Below, piece by piece: positions 51,266-59,988 of a DNA stretch of 64,000 nucleotides. The translations under genes and the position numbers were made by a program. Numbering within the stretch: the first letter of the stretch is position 1; each line of letters begins with the position of its first letter. This DNA is from Bacteroidales bacterium (GTDB lineage: Bacteria > Bacteroidota > Bacteroidia > Bacteroidales > UBA932), in assembly GCA_017962375.1 (NCBI GenBank), contig JAGCVJ010000015.1, forward strand, positions 124,001 through 188,000, in the 5' to 3' direction. The notes under the pieces were generated by a model. The model made no database searches and was not told the DNA's origin. It saw only the letters and a program-made list of their open reading frames with translations.

Positions 51266-51797
51266 ACAGAAGACTGGAGAATTCTTCCAGGGTGGAACAG
51301 AAAATGATTCTGTCGCGATAATTGCCTCTTATCATATTCTCCTTTTCCAGATGGTCCAGAAGATTCGCCAGAGGATTCCAGAAACCCTCTATGTTGTAGA
51401 GGATTATCTTCTTGGAGTGATAGCCTATTGTGGCTGAGGAAACAACGGTGAAGATTTCGTCCAGAGTGCCTATTCCCCCCGGAAGAGCAACCAGAATATC
51501 GCTGTTTTCAACGATAATGTCTTTTCTCTCAGAAAGGTTGCTGCAGTAAATGACGCTGTCCATAGGAGAGAAAGTCTTTCCCTTTTCCTCTATTATACGT
51601 GGAACCACCCCTGTCAAACGTCCCGAGGTTCTTGACTTGAGAAAACTCCGCCCCACAGTTTCCATAAGCCCCAGAGAGCAGCCGCCCCAGACTATGCTGT
51701 GACCCTTCTCTCCTATCCATTGCGCCAGAGCTTCCGCCGCCTTGAAGAAGGCAGCGGAAACACTGGAGTTGGCCGAGCAGAAAATACCGATATTCAT
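51264..51797 (-). CDS. LOG-family Rossmann-fold protein (TIGR00730)
   Basis: A 178-residue-class protein with the LOG fold: start MNIGIFCSANSS, the SERKDIIVENSD loop (Arg91-Lys92) and PGGIGTLDE (106-114), the nucleotide-binding motif. Plant and some bacterial LOG proteins hydrolyse nucleoside 5'-monophosphates (AMP or cytokinin ribotides) to release the base, but bacterial in vivo roles are often unknown. The ATG at 51797 overlaps the PspC gene stop by one base (TGATG); a GTG three bases upstream is an alternative. It is the last gene of the PadR/PspC operon. Confidence 0.85.
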   Translation of the reverse strand: MNIGIFCSANSSVSAAFFKAAEALAQWIGEKGHSIVWGGCSLGLMETVGRSFLKSRTSGRLTGVVPRIIEEKGKTFSPMDSVIYCSNLSERKDIIVENSDILVALPGGIGTLDEIFTVVSSATIGYHSKKIILYNIEGFWNPLANLLDHLEKENMIRGNYRDRIIFCSTLEEFSSLL

Positions 51798-53452
51798 CAC
51801 TGCAACGGAGTTTTTATAATCACAACACTACTGTCAGGTATGCAAAGTCTGGTGGAAACGTATGTTCCGTCATACTTTTTCTTCTTGGTTATCACGATTG
51901 GCTTGAGGGTAATCAGCGAATCGGTTACTTCGACCAGGGCCTGGGCCTGTTCCGACTTGTCCTCGAAATTTCTCCACCTTTCCAGGAACGGAACCCTGCC
52001 CACGGAGATCTCCATGTCCGCGGTAATGGTGGTGTCTCTAATTACTTTAAGAGCGTCGGCCGAGGTGGTGTCATCCACAATGGTGGTGGAGCTTTTGTGG
52101 TCTATGTCAAGCTCCGGATAGATGGCGTAAGCCCTGGTAGCCTTCTTTCCGCTTGAAACGAAAGCGTAGAAATCTCCGCTGTAAGACTGTTCGGAATCTA
52201 CCGTGTACTCCTCTTCTCCAGAATTATCGTCTATCTGGCGGCCGTTCCAGGAAACATACACTCCGGCATTGCGACGGTTGAACTTGCGGAACCTCTCCTT
52301 CATCTGCTCCCAGTTGTAAGTCTCACCATCCTGGCTTTCAGGAAGAGGGGCATACTGTACATAGAGAGTGTCATAGTGCTTAGGGAACGCTTTTGTAACC
52401 GAGGCGTACCTTCCGCCCCTTCCAGGAATCATGTCTGAAGAAGAGCCGCCGATAGCCGAGGCTGTGATTACAGCGGCAAGCCACAGCAGGAACATAATCA
52501 AACCCGGGCGGTACTTAGGCCGCTTGAGGTTGAACAGCCACCTGATGCCCACGTACAGAAACGCCAGGCAAGGAATTACTGCTACAAGAATCATGGAAGT
52601 CTTCATGACAATCCTCAGCCAAGGGCTCATTTCCAGATAGCTGACGGCCCTTACAGGATTCACCCCGAACAGCATGTCGGAACCCATAACCGTTCCGCCG
52701 ATCAGGCCGAAACCGCAAAGCCCCATGAAAATGAAGAATAGCCCGAGCAGCACTTTCACAATGCGTCCAAGCCACCATCCGGACGGCCTGTGAGGATTTT
52801 CAAACCTTTCCTCAGCCCCCCTGACTCCAGGATCGGAACCCATCATCTGGCACCTCTGGCTGTAGGTCTTTGCCGAAGGAACTACAATCCAGAGAATAAT
52901 GTACCCGATAAAGCACATTGTGAACAAAGATGAAATCAAGTGATAGCCGAACACACCGTGCGAGAACAAGAAGGGTCTTCCCACGAAATGAAGCGCTATC
53001 ACTATACCCAGAATTATTCTCAAAATGGACGGGTCAAACTTGAAATAGTGGGCAATTCCGCTGCACACGCCTCCGATCATCCTGTCGTCCGTATCTCGGA
53101 ACAAACGTCTTGCCGGCTCCTTCTCAAACGTCCTCTGAGCCTGGCCGGACACGTTGTCCGCCTGCCTTGCAGATGCGCCTGAGGCCTCTTCCTCATCGTC
53201 AAACTGGCTTGGGTTGCCCATTACGGCTATCACGCCTTCCACTCTTTCTAGAGTAACCACGTCGTCTTTGGAATTCTTTTCCAGAAGAAGCTCGGCGATG
53301 CGGCTCTCGATGTCATCCACAATCTCCTTTCCGCCCGGACGTCTGGAATAATGGCTCTCGATGCCTCTTAGGTAATAGTCGAGACGATTGTAACCGTCTT
53401 TGTTGATGGCGAAAGAAACGCCTCCTATGCTGACTTTCAATACTTCTTCCAT
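51797..53452 (-). CDS. PspC-domain membrane protein, long form
   Basis: A 551-residue membrane protein. About 1-85 match the N-terminal domain of the short PspC gene (VSIGGVSFAINKDGYNRLDYYL, IVDDIESRIAELL). The PspC domain follows (about 118-195: RLFRDTDDRMIGGVCSGIAHYFKFDPSILRI). Further TM helices (GRIVKVLLGLFFIFMG, IVMKTSMILVAVIPCL) come next, and then a long extracytoplasmic C-terminal region. PspC senses envelope stress through PspB/PspF in enterobacteria, but no pspABF genes are present here. It follows PadR by 2 bases. Confidence 0.87.
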   Translation of the reverse strand: MEEVLKVSIGGVSFAINKDGYNRLDYYLRGIESHYSRRPGGKEIVDDIESRIAELLLEKNSKDDVVTLERVEGVIAVMGNPSQFDDEEEASGASARQADNVSGQAQRTFEKEPARRLFRDTDDRMIGGVCSGIAHYFKFDPSILRIILGIVIALHFVGRPFLFSHGVFGYHLISSLFTMCFIGYIILWIVVPSAKTYSQRCQMMGSDPGVRGAEERFENPHRPSGWWLGRIVKVLLGLFFIFMGLCGFGLIGGTVMGSDMLFGVNPVRAVSYLEMSPWLRIVMKTSMILVAVIPCLAFLYVGIRWLFNLKRPKYRPGLIMFLLWLAAVITASAIGGSSSDMIPGRGGRYASVTKAFPKHYDTLYVQYAPLPESQDGETYNWEQMKERFRKFNRRNAGVYVSWNGRQIDDNSGEEEYTVDSEQSYSGDFYAFVSSGKKATRAYAIYPELDIDHKSSTTIVDDTTSADALKVIRDTTITADMEISVGRVPFLERWRNFEDKSEQAQALVEVTDSLITLKPIVITKKKKYDGTYVSTRLCIPDSSVVIIKTPLQ

Positions 53453-53454
53453 AA

Positions 53455-53841
53455 CTATGCCTCCTTGTCCATCTCAATTCCTGTTTTCAGGTAATCCACC
53501 GTTTTCACAACTTCTCCCCAGGCCTCGTCCATAAGCTCAAGAGCCTTGTGCCCCTTTTCGGTGAGAGAATAATATTTTCTTGGCGGGCCGCTCGGGCTCT
53601 CTTCCCATCTGTAGGATAGAAGTCCCTGGTTTTTCTGGCGGGCCAGAAGCGGGTAAAGAGTGCCCTCAACCACAATCATCTTGGCCGCCTTGAGTTCGGA
53701 AATCATCGGGGAAACGTAAGAGTCTCCCTTTCTGAGAATGCTCAGGATGCAGTATTCCAGCACTCCCTTTCTCATCTGAGCCTTAATGTTCTCGGCATTA
53801 AGCTCAAGATCCGCGTTGTTTATGTTGTCTCTTATTTCCAT
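53455..53841 (-). CDS. PadR-family transcriptional regulator
   Basis: A 128-residue winged-helix regulator (MRKGVLEYCILSILRKGDSYVSPMISEL, then VEGTLYPLLARQKNQGLLSYRWEESPSGPPRKYYSLTEKGHKAL). The PRKYYSLTEKG wing is the PadR signature. It lies between the two PspC genes, 8 bases after the short one and 2 bases before the long one, so it probably regulates its own envelope-stress operon. The inducer is unknown; PadR proteins respond to small molecules or membrane signals. Confidence 0.92.
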   Translation of the reverse strand: MEIRDNINNADLELNAENIKAQMRKGVLEYCILSILRKGDSYVSPMISELKAAKMIVVEGTLYPLLARQKNQGLLSYRWEESPSGPPRKYYSLTEKGHKALELMDEAWGEVVKTVDYLKTGIEMDKEA

Positions 53842-53849
53842 AGCCGTAA

Positions 53850-54458
53850 TTATCTTCTTGTGAATCTTGCAAGGTTTTCAGCCGTAAGCGGCCATCCCCT
53901 CATTTCGCATTTCTCAACCGGAGTCTTTGCCGGAGGAGCTACAATCCATAGAATAATGTAAAGCAGAAGGCCTCCGCCCACAAACAGGAACAGGATCAGG
54001 AATATTATCTTGATAATGGTGGTGTCAAAGTCAAGATAGTGGCCCAGTCCTGCGCACACTCCGCCGATGAAGGCATTGTCCACATCTCTGTAGAGCTTTT
54101 TCTTAGGAGCGTAGCCATAGCCTCCGGCAGCGTATGAATTGCGGTTCTGGTAATAGGTGTTGCCCGTCTGCTGGTAAGACTGGTTCTGGATTCTGCTGTA
54201 CGGCGAGCCGTCCGGCATTCCCAGCTGAGCTGTAATCTCGTCTATCATGGCAATGTTCACCACATTCCTTTCATACGAGATCTTCATGGACAGAATTTCG
54301 GCAATCCTGTCTTCCAGCTCATACATGGTAGCGTCAGACTGCACCCCCGCAGAAGATTTTGTCCTGAAGGCATCGAGATAGTCTCTCAGAGCCTGGTAAG
54401 CATCTGTCTCAAGAGTGAAACCTTTGTTGCCCACTGCAACGTTAACAACTTCTTTCAT
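53850..54458 (-). CDS. PspC-domain membrane protein, short form
   Basis: The start MKEVVNVAVG (54458) is chosen because the 29 upstream codons are basic and lie over the promoter. The 202-residue product has an N-terminal domain shared with the long form (AVGNKGFTLETDAYQALRDYLD, ATMYELEDRIAEIL), a Gln/Tyr/Asn/Gly-rich linker (about 100-135), and a PspC domain with two TM helices (RDVDNAFIGGVCAGLGHYLDF, IIFLILFLFVGGGLLLYIILWIV). It is first in the PspC-PadR-PspC-LOG operon. Confidence 0.85.
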   Translation of the reverse strand: MKEVVNVAVGNKGFTLETDAYQALRDYLDAFRTKSSAGVQSDATMYELEDRIAEILSMKISYERNVVNIAMIDEITAQLGMPDGSPYSRIQNQSYQQTGNTYYQNRNSYAAGGYGYAPKKKLYRDVDNAFIGGVCAGLGHYLDFDTTIIKIIFLILFLFVGGGLLLYIILWIVAPPAKTPVEKCEMRGWPLTAENLARFTRR

Positions 54459-54531
54459 ATTCTTAAATGTTTTTTGTTTGTTTTCTCTTTTGCCAGGCCT
54501 AGTATTATACTTTCGCTGGTATTTTGCAATG

Positions 54532-54539
54532 CAAACATA
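54532..54539 (-). promoter_or_regulatory. Candidate -7 box for the PspC-PadR operon
   Basis: On the minus strand this is TATGTTTG, a TAnnTTTG match about 75 bases before the ATG at 54458. The -33 element is weak. The surrounding roughly 200-base gap up to the secG stop holds no gene I can support. Confidence 0.35.
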
Positions 54540-54658
54540 CAACAATATTTAGGTACTTTGTATCGCAAGGTAGTGAATTTTTAAGAAAACCCGATACCTC
54601 AAAGGCGGAACCTATCTCAGTATCAGGTTATTGTAAAATTGTTACGTTTTTGTTACAA

Positions 54659-55012
54659 TTATTGCTGTGCCGGTGTTTCCTCAGCCGGAGCCTCTGTCTG
54701 GCCTCCGGTAGTAATAGGGAACGCAGGGGTTGCGTTTGTAGGAGCGCTCTGCTGAAGATCCTTGGTAATATCCATCTTGCGCTTGTTGCTGGTGGAAATG
54801 GCGGCTGTGGCAGCTATGCTGAACACTATTATGATAGCGGCAAACCACCAGGTTGCCTTTTCAAGAATGTCTGCAGCCTGTCTAACGCCGAAAGTCTGGT
54901 TTCCGGCTGCAAAGTTGGAAGCAAGTCCGCCTCCCTTTGAATTCTGCAAAAGGACGGCGATGGTAAGCAGAACACTTGCTATAACGATTATTGTTACAAA
55001 AAGTCCGTACAT
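54659..55012 (-). CDS. secG: Preprotein translocase subunit SecG
   Basis: A 117-residue inner-membrane protein with two TM helices (about 4-22 and 52-72) and the conserved LLQNSKGGGLASNFAAGNQTFGV loop with a glycine-rich turn, typical of SecG. A hydrophilic Pro/Ala/Gln-rich C-terminal tail (TTGGQTEAPAEETPAQQ) is common in Bacteroidota. It stimulates SecYEG export. It is 59 bases downstream of the TPR-like gene, in the order sigma-54 regulator - lptE - TPR - secG. Confidence 0.92.
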   Translation of the reverse strand: MYGLFVTIIVIASVLLTIAVLLQNSKGGGLASNFAAGNQTFGVRQAADILEKATWWFAAIIIVFSIAATAAISTSNKRKMDITKDLQQSAPTNATPAFPITTGGQTEAPAEETPAQQ

Positions 55013-55071
55013 ATTAAACTGTCTATTTTATTCTTATTCAAGCTATTCCACGATTCCGGACGAGGGTCTTT

Positions 55072-55740
55072 TTACTCGGACGGCTTTGCGGAACGCGTCT
55101 TCATGTCATTTACAAGGGCTGCAAAGTAAGCACTTTTTTGCGGATATAGCAAAATTAGTTTGGAGAAAACGTCTATTGCCTTGTCGTAAAAACCTTGCTG
55201 GGCGTATATGTGACCAAGGGTTTCGGTACAGAAAGCCAGGTCGTCGAAGTTCACTTTTCCGTCTTCCGTCAAAAGCGAAGACCGCTTTGGCGCGGCAGGC
55301 TGAACCGGCTCTTCTTCCTTCTTTGGAGCCTCCTCCACAGGACGGTAAAACGGGCTGTTGCGCAGCTTGAGTTCCATATCTTCCTCAGGCGATATGCTCT
55401 TCAAGTCGTCTTTGGAGAAGAAATCTCCACCCACAACCACAACCCTCGGCTTGCTCGGCTGCTCAAAAACAGCAGGTTCCTGAACAACTTCCTCGACCTC
55501 TTCATCCAAAGGAAGGTCTTCAACCGGAGCGTTGATCCTGTCGTAGAGAGTCTTTCTTGAAGACAAGAACACGGCCGAGGCTGCCAGCTTCTCCCTGAAA
55601 GCCTCTTCGTCTATGCGGTAGAGCTTCTCCATCATTATCTCCCTCAGATAAGAGAACCACGGGCACTGCTTTAGCAGAGCCTCCATCTCCATCACGTCCA
55701 GAGAAGGAACATTGCCGTATTTGAGTCCGCTTATCTCCAT
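55072..55740 (-). CDS. TPR-like protein of unknown function
   Basis: A 222-residue soluble protein. The first part (about 1-65) is helical (DVMEMEALLKQCPWFSYLREIMMEKLY), the middle is acidic and Pro/Glu-rich (about 75-150, EEVEEVVQEP, EEEPVQPAAPK), and the C-terminus holds a TPR-like pair (AFCTETLGHIYAQQGFYDKAIDVFSKLILLYPQKSAY). No signal peptide is seen, so it is probably cytosolic. It overlaps lptE by 10 bases and precedes secG. It could be an adaptor for envelope assembly, but this is inference from context. Confidence 0.75.
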   Translation of the reverse strand: MEISGLKYGNVPSLDVMEMEALLKQCPWFSYLREIMMEKLYRIDEEAFREKLAASAVFLSSRKTLYDRINAPVEDLPLDEEVEEVVQEPAVFEQPSKPRVVVVGGDFFSKDDLKSISPEEDMELKLRNSPFYRPVEEAPKKEEEPVQPAAPKRSSLLTEDGKVNFDDLAFCTETLGHIYAQQGFYDKAIDVFSKLILLYPQKSAYFAALVNDMKTRSAKPSE

Positions 55741-56246
55741 TCGGCTACGGTAGCGTTGAATATGTCTTCAACCAGGGTTTCTATAATCTGCTGGCACAGA
55801 ACGTCCTGCACGGCATCCAGAGAGTTGGTGGAGTCATAGTCCTGATATGCCGCAAAAGATCTCCCCTCAGGAAAAGCCTCATCGGGATACTTGTTGTTCT
55901 TGTAGAAAATCCTAACTGTTATTGTCAGGCGGTTGCGGGCTGCAACTTCGTCTGCGGTTACGGCTGTAGGAGTAACCTCATAGCCGGTTATATAGCCGGA
56001 AACCTCCAGGTCGGCATCCTCGTAAACCATTTCAAGCTTGGTGAGCCTGCGGTACTTGTCCTGCAGCTCCTGGGTGAGATTGGCGGCAAGCGTAGGGTTT
56101 ATCTGCATGGCCTTGTTCTCCAGGTTGGCAACCATAATGGTCTTTATGTCGGGTTGCAGAGATGTTCCTGAAAAAGAATAGATTCCGCAGCCGCACAAGG
56201 AAAGCGGAACTATAACAAACGCCAGTATCCTAGTCAGAATTCTCAT
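55731..56246 (-). CDS. lptE: LPS-assembly lipoprotein LptE
   Basis: A 171-residue lipoprotein (lipobox LSLCGC) with the LptE pattern GIYSFSGTSLQPDIKTIMVANLEN, a central alpha-beta sandwich (NPTLAANLTQELQDKYRR, DADLEVSGYITGYEV) and C-terminal QQIIETLVEDIFNATVAEW. LptE plugs the LptD barrel and helps deliver LPS to the outer membrane. It lies between the sigma-54 activator (ATGA overlap) and the TPR-like gene, and kdsB for LPS core synthesis is just across the divergent promoter, so this is an envelope cluster. Confidence 0.88.
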   Translation of the reverse strand: MRILTRILAFVIVPLSLCGCGIYSFSGTSLQPDIKTIMVANLENKAMQINPTLAANLTQELQDKYRRLTKLEMVYEDADLEVSGYITGYEVTPTAVTADEVAARNRLTITVRIFYKNNKYPDEAFPEGRSFAAYQDYDSTNSLDAVQDVLCQQIIETLVEDIFNATVAEWR

Positions 56247-57445
56247 CTTTTTTTCTTCCTTTCGTTTATAATGCCGTACTCTTTTATCTTGCGGTACAGT
56301 GTCCTTTCCGAAATGTCCAGCTCGTGAGCTGCCGCCTTGCGGTTGCGAGGATATTTCTTGAGAACCTCCCTTATCATTTTCTCCTCCATTTCCTGCAGCG
56401 AACGGCCTTCCTCTTTTTTCTCTTCTGAAGATTCCGTGTCTATTGTCTCCGAAAAATCCATGTCATCCGGCTTGTTGTCTGTCGGCCGCACGTCTACCTG
56501 TATGGTCTTGGGTGCGGTCTGGGCGGTAAATCCTCCCGGAGGAACTATCTGCTTGAGAGCCTCCACATCCTGCTTCAAAGACAAAATCATCTGGATTATC
56601 ATTTCCTTGTCCTTGCCGCCCAAAGAATCATCTCGAGACAAGTCCACCGGATGAGTGTCTTCGCCATAATATGGAAGATAATTCTTCAGCGTGGCAGCAT
56701 CTATCAGCCTTGAAGGCTCCAGTATCGTAATCTGGTCCACAATGTTTTTCAGCTGGCGGATGTTGCCCGGCCACCTGTAGGAAATCAGCACAGACTGGGC
56801 CTCTCTGTCCAAAGATACCGGGACTACGTTGTAGCGGTCTGCGCAGTCTGAAGCAAACTTTCTGAAAAGCAGCAGGATATCGCTTTTGCGGTCTCTTAGC
56901 GGAGGAAGATAGATCGGCACCTGGTTAAGCCTGTAGTAAAGGTCCTCCCTGAATTTCCTCTGGCGAATGGCGTCCTGGAGATTCACGTTTGTAGCGGCTA
57001 TCACCCTAACGTCGGTTTTCTGCACTGTGGAAGATCCCACCTTGTAGAATTCCCCGCTTTCCAGAACCCTCAGCAGCCTCTTCTGCGATTCAGGAGAAAG
57101 CTCCCCTACCTCATCCAGGAAAATAGTGCCTCCGTCCGCCACCTCAAAGTAACCCTTGCGGTTGTCATTAGCTCCCGTGAAAGAACCCTTTATGTGCCCG
57201 AACAGCTCGGATTCCATAGTTCCCTCCGGGATGGCGCCGCAGTTCACGGCTATGTATTTTTTGTGCTTTCGTGGACTGCTATAATGAATTATCTGCGGTA
57301 TAGACTCTTTTCCCACTCCGCTCTCTCCGCTCACAAGCACCGACACGTCCGTAGAGGCCACCCTCTCCGCCACCGTCAGGGCGTAGTTGAACTGAGGGTC
57401 GTCTCCTATCAGGTCGAATCTGTTTTTCAAACTCTGCAATTCCAT
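56243..57445 (-). CDS. Sigma-54 interaction (AAA+) response-type regulator, no receiver domain
   Basis: A 400-residue bacterial enhancer-binding protein. The start is the ATG at 57445 (MELQSLKNRF); an in-frame TTG precedes it. The central AAA+ domain has Walker A GESGVGKE (40-47), the sigma-54 contact loop GSFTGA (87-92, Ser replacing the usual Ala), and Walker B GGTIFLDEVGE (105-115). A Glu/Asp-rich linker follows (about 300-360), then a Fis-type HTH (RKAAAHELDISERTLYRKIKEYGI). It lacks an N-terminal receiver, so it is probably controlled by a partner or constitutively. Its stop overlaps lptE. Confidence 0.92.
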   Translation of the reverse strand: MELQSLKNRFDLIGDDPQFNYALTVAERVASTDVSVLVSGESGVGKESIPQIIHYSSPRKHKKYIAVNCGAIPEGTMESELFGHIKGSFTGANDNRKGYFEVADGGTIFLDEVGELSPESQKRLLRVLESGEFYKVGSSTVQKTDVRVIAATNVNLQDAIRQRKFREDLYYRLNQVPIYLPPLRDRKSDILLLFRKFASDCADRYNVVPVSLDREAQSVLISYRWPGNIRQLKNIVDQITILEPSRLIDAATLKNYLPYYGEDTHPVDLSRDDSLGGKDKEMIIQMILSLKQDVEALKQIVPPGGFTAQTAPKTIQVDVRPTDNKPDDMDFSETIDTESSEEKKEEGRSLQEMEEKMIREVLKKYPRNRKAAAHELDISERTLYRKIKEYGIINERKKKR

Positions 57446-57471
57446 TCTCAATCTTTTTTACACCTGTTTGG

Positions 57472-57479
57472 CAAAGTTA
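57472..57479 (-). promoter_or_regulatory. Candidate -7 box for the sigma-54 regulator-lptE-secG operon
   Basis: On the minus strand it reads TAACTTTG, a TAnnTTTG match 27 bases before the ATG at 57445. No clear -33. Confidence 0.35.
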
Positions 57480-57501
57480 ATAAAAACTGACATTTTTTCA
57501 G

Positions 57502-57509
57502 TATTTTTG
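57502..57509 (+). promoter_or_regulatory. Candidate -7 box for kdsB
   Basis: TATTTTTG matches TAnnTTTG about 30 bases before the kdsB ATG at 57540. The -33 region (TTAATAAA) is poor. Confidence 0.4.
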
Positions 57510-57539
57510 TCTGATGGCAACAAAAGCCGTTGTTCAACG

Positions 57540-58295
57540 ATGGAAAACATATTGGCAATTATACCTTCAAGATACGCCTCCACCCGCTTCCCGGGCAAGC
57601 CGCTGGCCCTTGTCCACGGCATTCCTATGGTGGTGAGAGTTTTTGGCCAGGCCAAGAAAGTCTTCAGCGATGTGTGCGTGGCTACGGACGACGAAAGAAT
57701 CTTCGATACCGTAACCCGGCACGGGGGCTTTGCCGTAATGACCTCCACCTCCCATAAAAGCGGAACCGACAGCTGCCTGGAAGCTTACAATATATATACT
57801 GAAAAAACCGGGAAATCTTTCAGTGGAGTGGTAAACGTACAGGGCGACGAGCCTTTTATATCCCCTCTCCAGATGGAAACGCTGGCCAAAACCCTGATGC
57901 AGGACGGGGTTGACATCGCAACTATCGTCAAAAGAGCGTCATCGGTTGAAGACCTAAAAGACCCTAACCGCCCGAAAGTGGTGGTGGACAAGGACATGAA
58001 CGCACTTTACTTTTCGCGGAGCATGATTCCGTTCCACCGCTCGGGAGAACTCACAGACCCGCTTCCTGAAGATCTGCCATACTATTTGCATGTGGGGCTT
58101 TACGGATACAGAAGCCAGGCGCTGGAGAGAATCTGCGCCATGGAAGAAAGCTTCCTGGAAAAGACCGAGAAGCTCGAGCAGCTCCGGTGGCTGGAAAACG
58201 GGCTGAAAATCAGGGTTGCCGAGTGCAACGAGCCGTCTTTCGGAATAGACACTCCGGAAGATCTTGAACGAATAAACAAAACAATGATTATATGA
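57540..58295 (+). CDS. kdsB: 3-deoxy-manno-octulosonate cytidylyltransferase
   Basis: Makes CMP-Kdo for the LPS inner core. The start MENILAIIPSRYASTRFPGKPL (57540) gives the usual N-terminal signature (IIPxRxxSTRxPGKPL); upstream codons are in the promoter. Conserved VVNVQGDEPF (about 98-107) and YFSRSMIPFHR are present. It is 251 residues, the usual size. Its stop overlaps the next gene (ATGA), so it is translationally linked to the OmpA/TPR protein. Confidence 0.96.
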   Translation: MENILAIIPSRYASTRFPGKPLALVHGIPMVVRVFGQAKKVFSDVCVATDDERIFDTVTRHGGFAVMTSTSHKSGTDSCLEAYNIYTEKTGKSFSGVVNVQGDEPFISPLQMETLAKTLMQDGVDIATIVKRASSVEDLKDPNRPKVVVDKDMNALYFSRSMIPFHRSGELTDPLPEDLPYYLHVGLYGYRSQALERICAMEESFLEKTEKLEQLRWLENGLKIRVAECNEPSFGIDTPEDLERINKTMII

Positions 58296-59968
58296 AGAGA
58301 TTTTTCAAATTCACTCTCATTGCGGCAGCAGCCGCTCTAGCCGCATTCTGCGCCAATCCTCAGCAGATGGCCAAGCTGGCCTCTATGGTGAAGACAGAAT
58401 GCAACCCAAAGACTCTGGAATGTGTGGGCGGGCAGATCAAGGCCACTTACACCATCACCTTCCCTGCAAAGTATTTTCTCCAGAACGCTTATATGAAGAT
58501 TACTCCGGAGCTGGTGTACGGAGACCAGAAAGAAGTTGCTGCTGACTTCTGGATGCAGGGAGAAAAGATTCGCGACAACTATGCCGTAATCCCTTACAAG
58601 ACCGCCAGCCAGATAAGCAGAGACGTTGTGTTCCCTTACAAGAAGGGCATGGAAAAAGCCGAATTGAGACTAAAGGTAACTATCTATAACTCATCAAAAT
58701 CCAATAGCTGGGAATATCCTGTTTCCTTCAAGATTGCAGAAGGCACCAACTGCACCTCTATGCTTGTGCAGTCTAACGGCATTCCTTACTTCGAGAAAGA
58801 CAACTACGAGCTGGAAACCACCGAGCAGGTGGAGACGCAGATTCTCTACGACGTGAACAAGTCCGACGTGAAGGCCTCCCGCCTGAACTCCGAGGAAGTG
58901 AAAGCGTTTGAGAAATTCCTCAAGGATTCCAAGAACGATTCCAGGACCAGCGTAACCGGCGGAAAGATTATCGGATACGCCTCTCCTGAGGGCCCGGAAG
59001 ACAACAACAACAAGCTCTCAATCCAGAGAGCCAAGAGCGCCAAGGCTGCATACGACAAGACCATCTCAAAGAATGCCGGAATGAATTTGGATATGGACGT
59101 TGAAGAGAAGGGAGAAGACTGGGAAGGCTTCAAGAAACTCGTGGAGCAGTCTAACATAGAAGACAAAGACCTTATTATCAGAGTGCTTAGCATGTACTCA
59201 GACCCTGTTGTAAGAGAGAGGGAAATCAGGAACATGTCTCAGGTGTTCCAGACACTGAACACCAAGGTTCTGCCTCAGCTTCGCCGAAGCCGCATAGTGG
59301 CTCAGGTTAACCGCAAGAACTTCACCGACGAAGAACTCAAGGAAATGGTTGAAACAGATGACAGCCGCCTCACCGAAGAGGCTCTGCTTTATGCTGCCAA
59401 CCTGTTCACCGACAACTCCAAGAAAGAGTCCGTTCTAAAGAAGGCCGCCCAGAAGTTCAAGAGCCAGAGAGCATTCAACAACCTGGCCGCCCTGGCAATC
59501 CAGAACAACAAGCCGGACGAGGCAAAGACTTGGCTCGACAAGGTTGAAAAGAAAACCGCAGGCTACTACAACAACCTGGGCGCCATTGAAATGCAGAAGG
59601 GCAACTACGACAAGGCTGCAGAATATTTCTATATGGCTCAAGGCGAGAACGGCGAAATCATCGACACTGCCAAGGAGAACCTCGGCTCGCTGCTGATCCA
59701 GGACGGAGACTACGACGGAGCCCTTGAAGTTCTGGACGGAGTTGACGGCTTCAACCACGGCCTCGCGCTCATGCTCAAAGGCAGAAATGACGACGCCCTG
59801 AAGGTTCTCAAGAACGAGCTCGACCCTGACGAGTCTTACCTGAGAGCTATCATAGCTGCCCGCAAGGGACAGGTTTCCAACTGCGAAATGGAGCTTGTAA
59901 AAGCCTTTGCTAAACCATTTTACGAAGAGAGAATAGATAACGACATAGAGTTCGCCCCTCTTCAGTAA
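58292..59968 (+). CDS. Exported protein with OmpA-like and TPR regions
   Basis: A 558-residue protein with a signal peptide (MKRFFKFTLIAAAAALAAFCA; a Cys at 20 could make it a lipoprotein). The N-terminal part is beta-rich (residues about 35-180). Then comes an OmpA-like segment (about 185-270: ILYDVNKSDVKASRLNSEEVKAFEKFLKD, KIIGYASPEGPEDNNNKLSIQRAKSAKA), with the family's folding pattern but weak peptidoglycan residues. The C-terminal half carries TPR units (NNLGAIEMQKGNYDKAAEYF and others). It starts within the kdsB stop and probably helps envelope assembly. Function unknown. Confidence 0.75.
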   Translation: MKRFFKFTLIAAAAALAAFCANPQQMAKLASMVKTECNPKTLECVGGQIKATYTITFPAKYFLQNAYMKITPELVYGDQKEVAADFWMQGEKIRDNYAVIPYKTASQISRDVVFPYKKGMEKAELRLKVTIYNSSKSNSWEYPVSFKIAEGTNCTSMLVQSNGIPYFEKDNYELETTEQVETQILYDVNKSDVKASRLNSEEVKAFEKFLKDSKNDSRTSVTGGKIIGYASPEGPEDNNNKLSIQRAKSAKAAYDKTISKNAGMNLDMDVEEKGEDWEGFKKLVEQSNIEDKDLIIRVLSMYSDPVVREREIRNMSQVFQTLNTKVLPQLRRSRIVAQVNRKNFTDEELKEMVETDDSRLTEEALLYAANLFTDNSKKESVLKKAAQKFKSQRAFNNLAALAIQNNKPDEAKTWLDKVEKKTAGYYNNLGAIEMQKGNYDKAAEYFYMAQGENGEIIDTAKENLGSLLIQDGDYDGALEVLDGVDGFNHGLALMLKGRNDDALKVLKNELDPDESYLRAIIAARKGQVSNCEMELVKAFAKPFYEERIDNDIEFAPLQ

Positions 59969-59988
59969 AAGAACTCAAGCACACAACA

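Noticed and set aside
54600..54660. Hairpin (AATTGT...ACAATT) after secG
   Set aside because: The stem is only about 6 bp with mismatches and has no T run in the secG direction, so it is not a convincing terminator.
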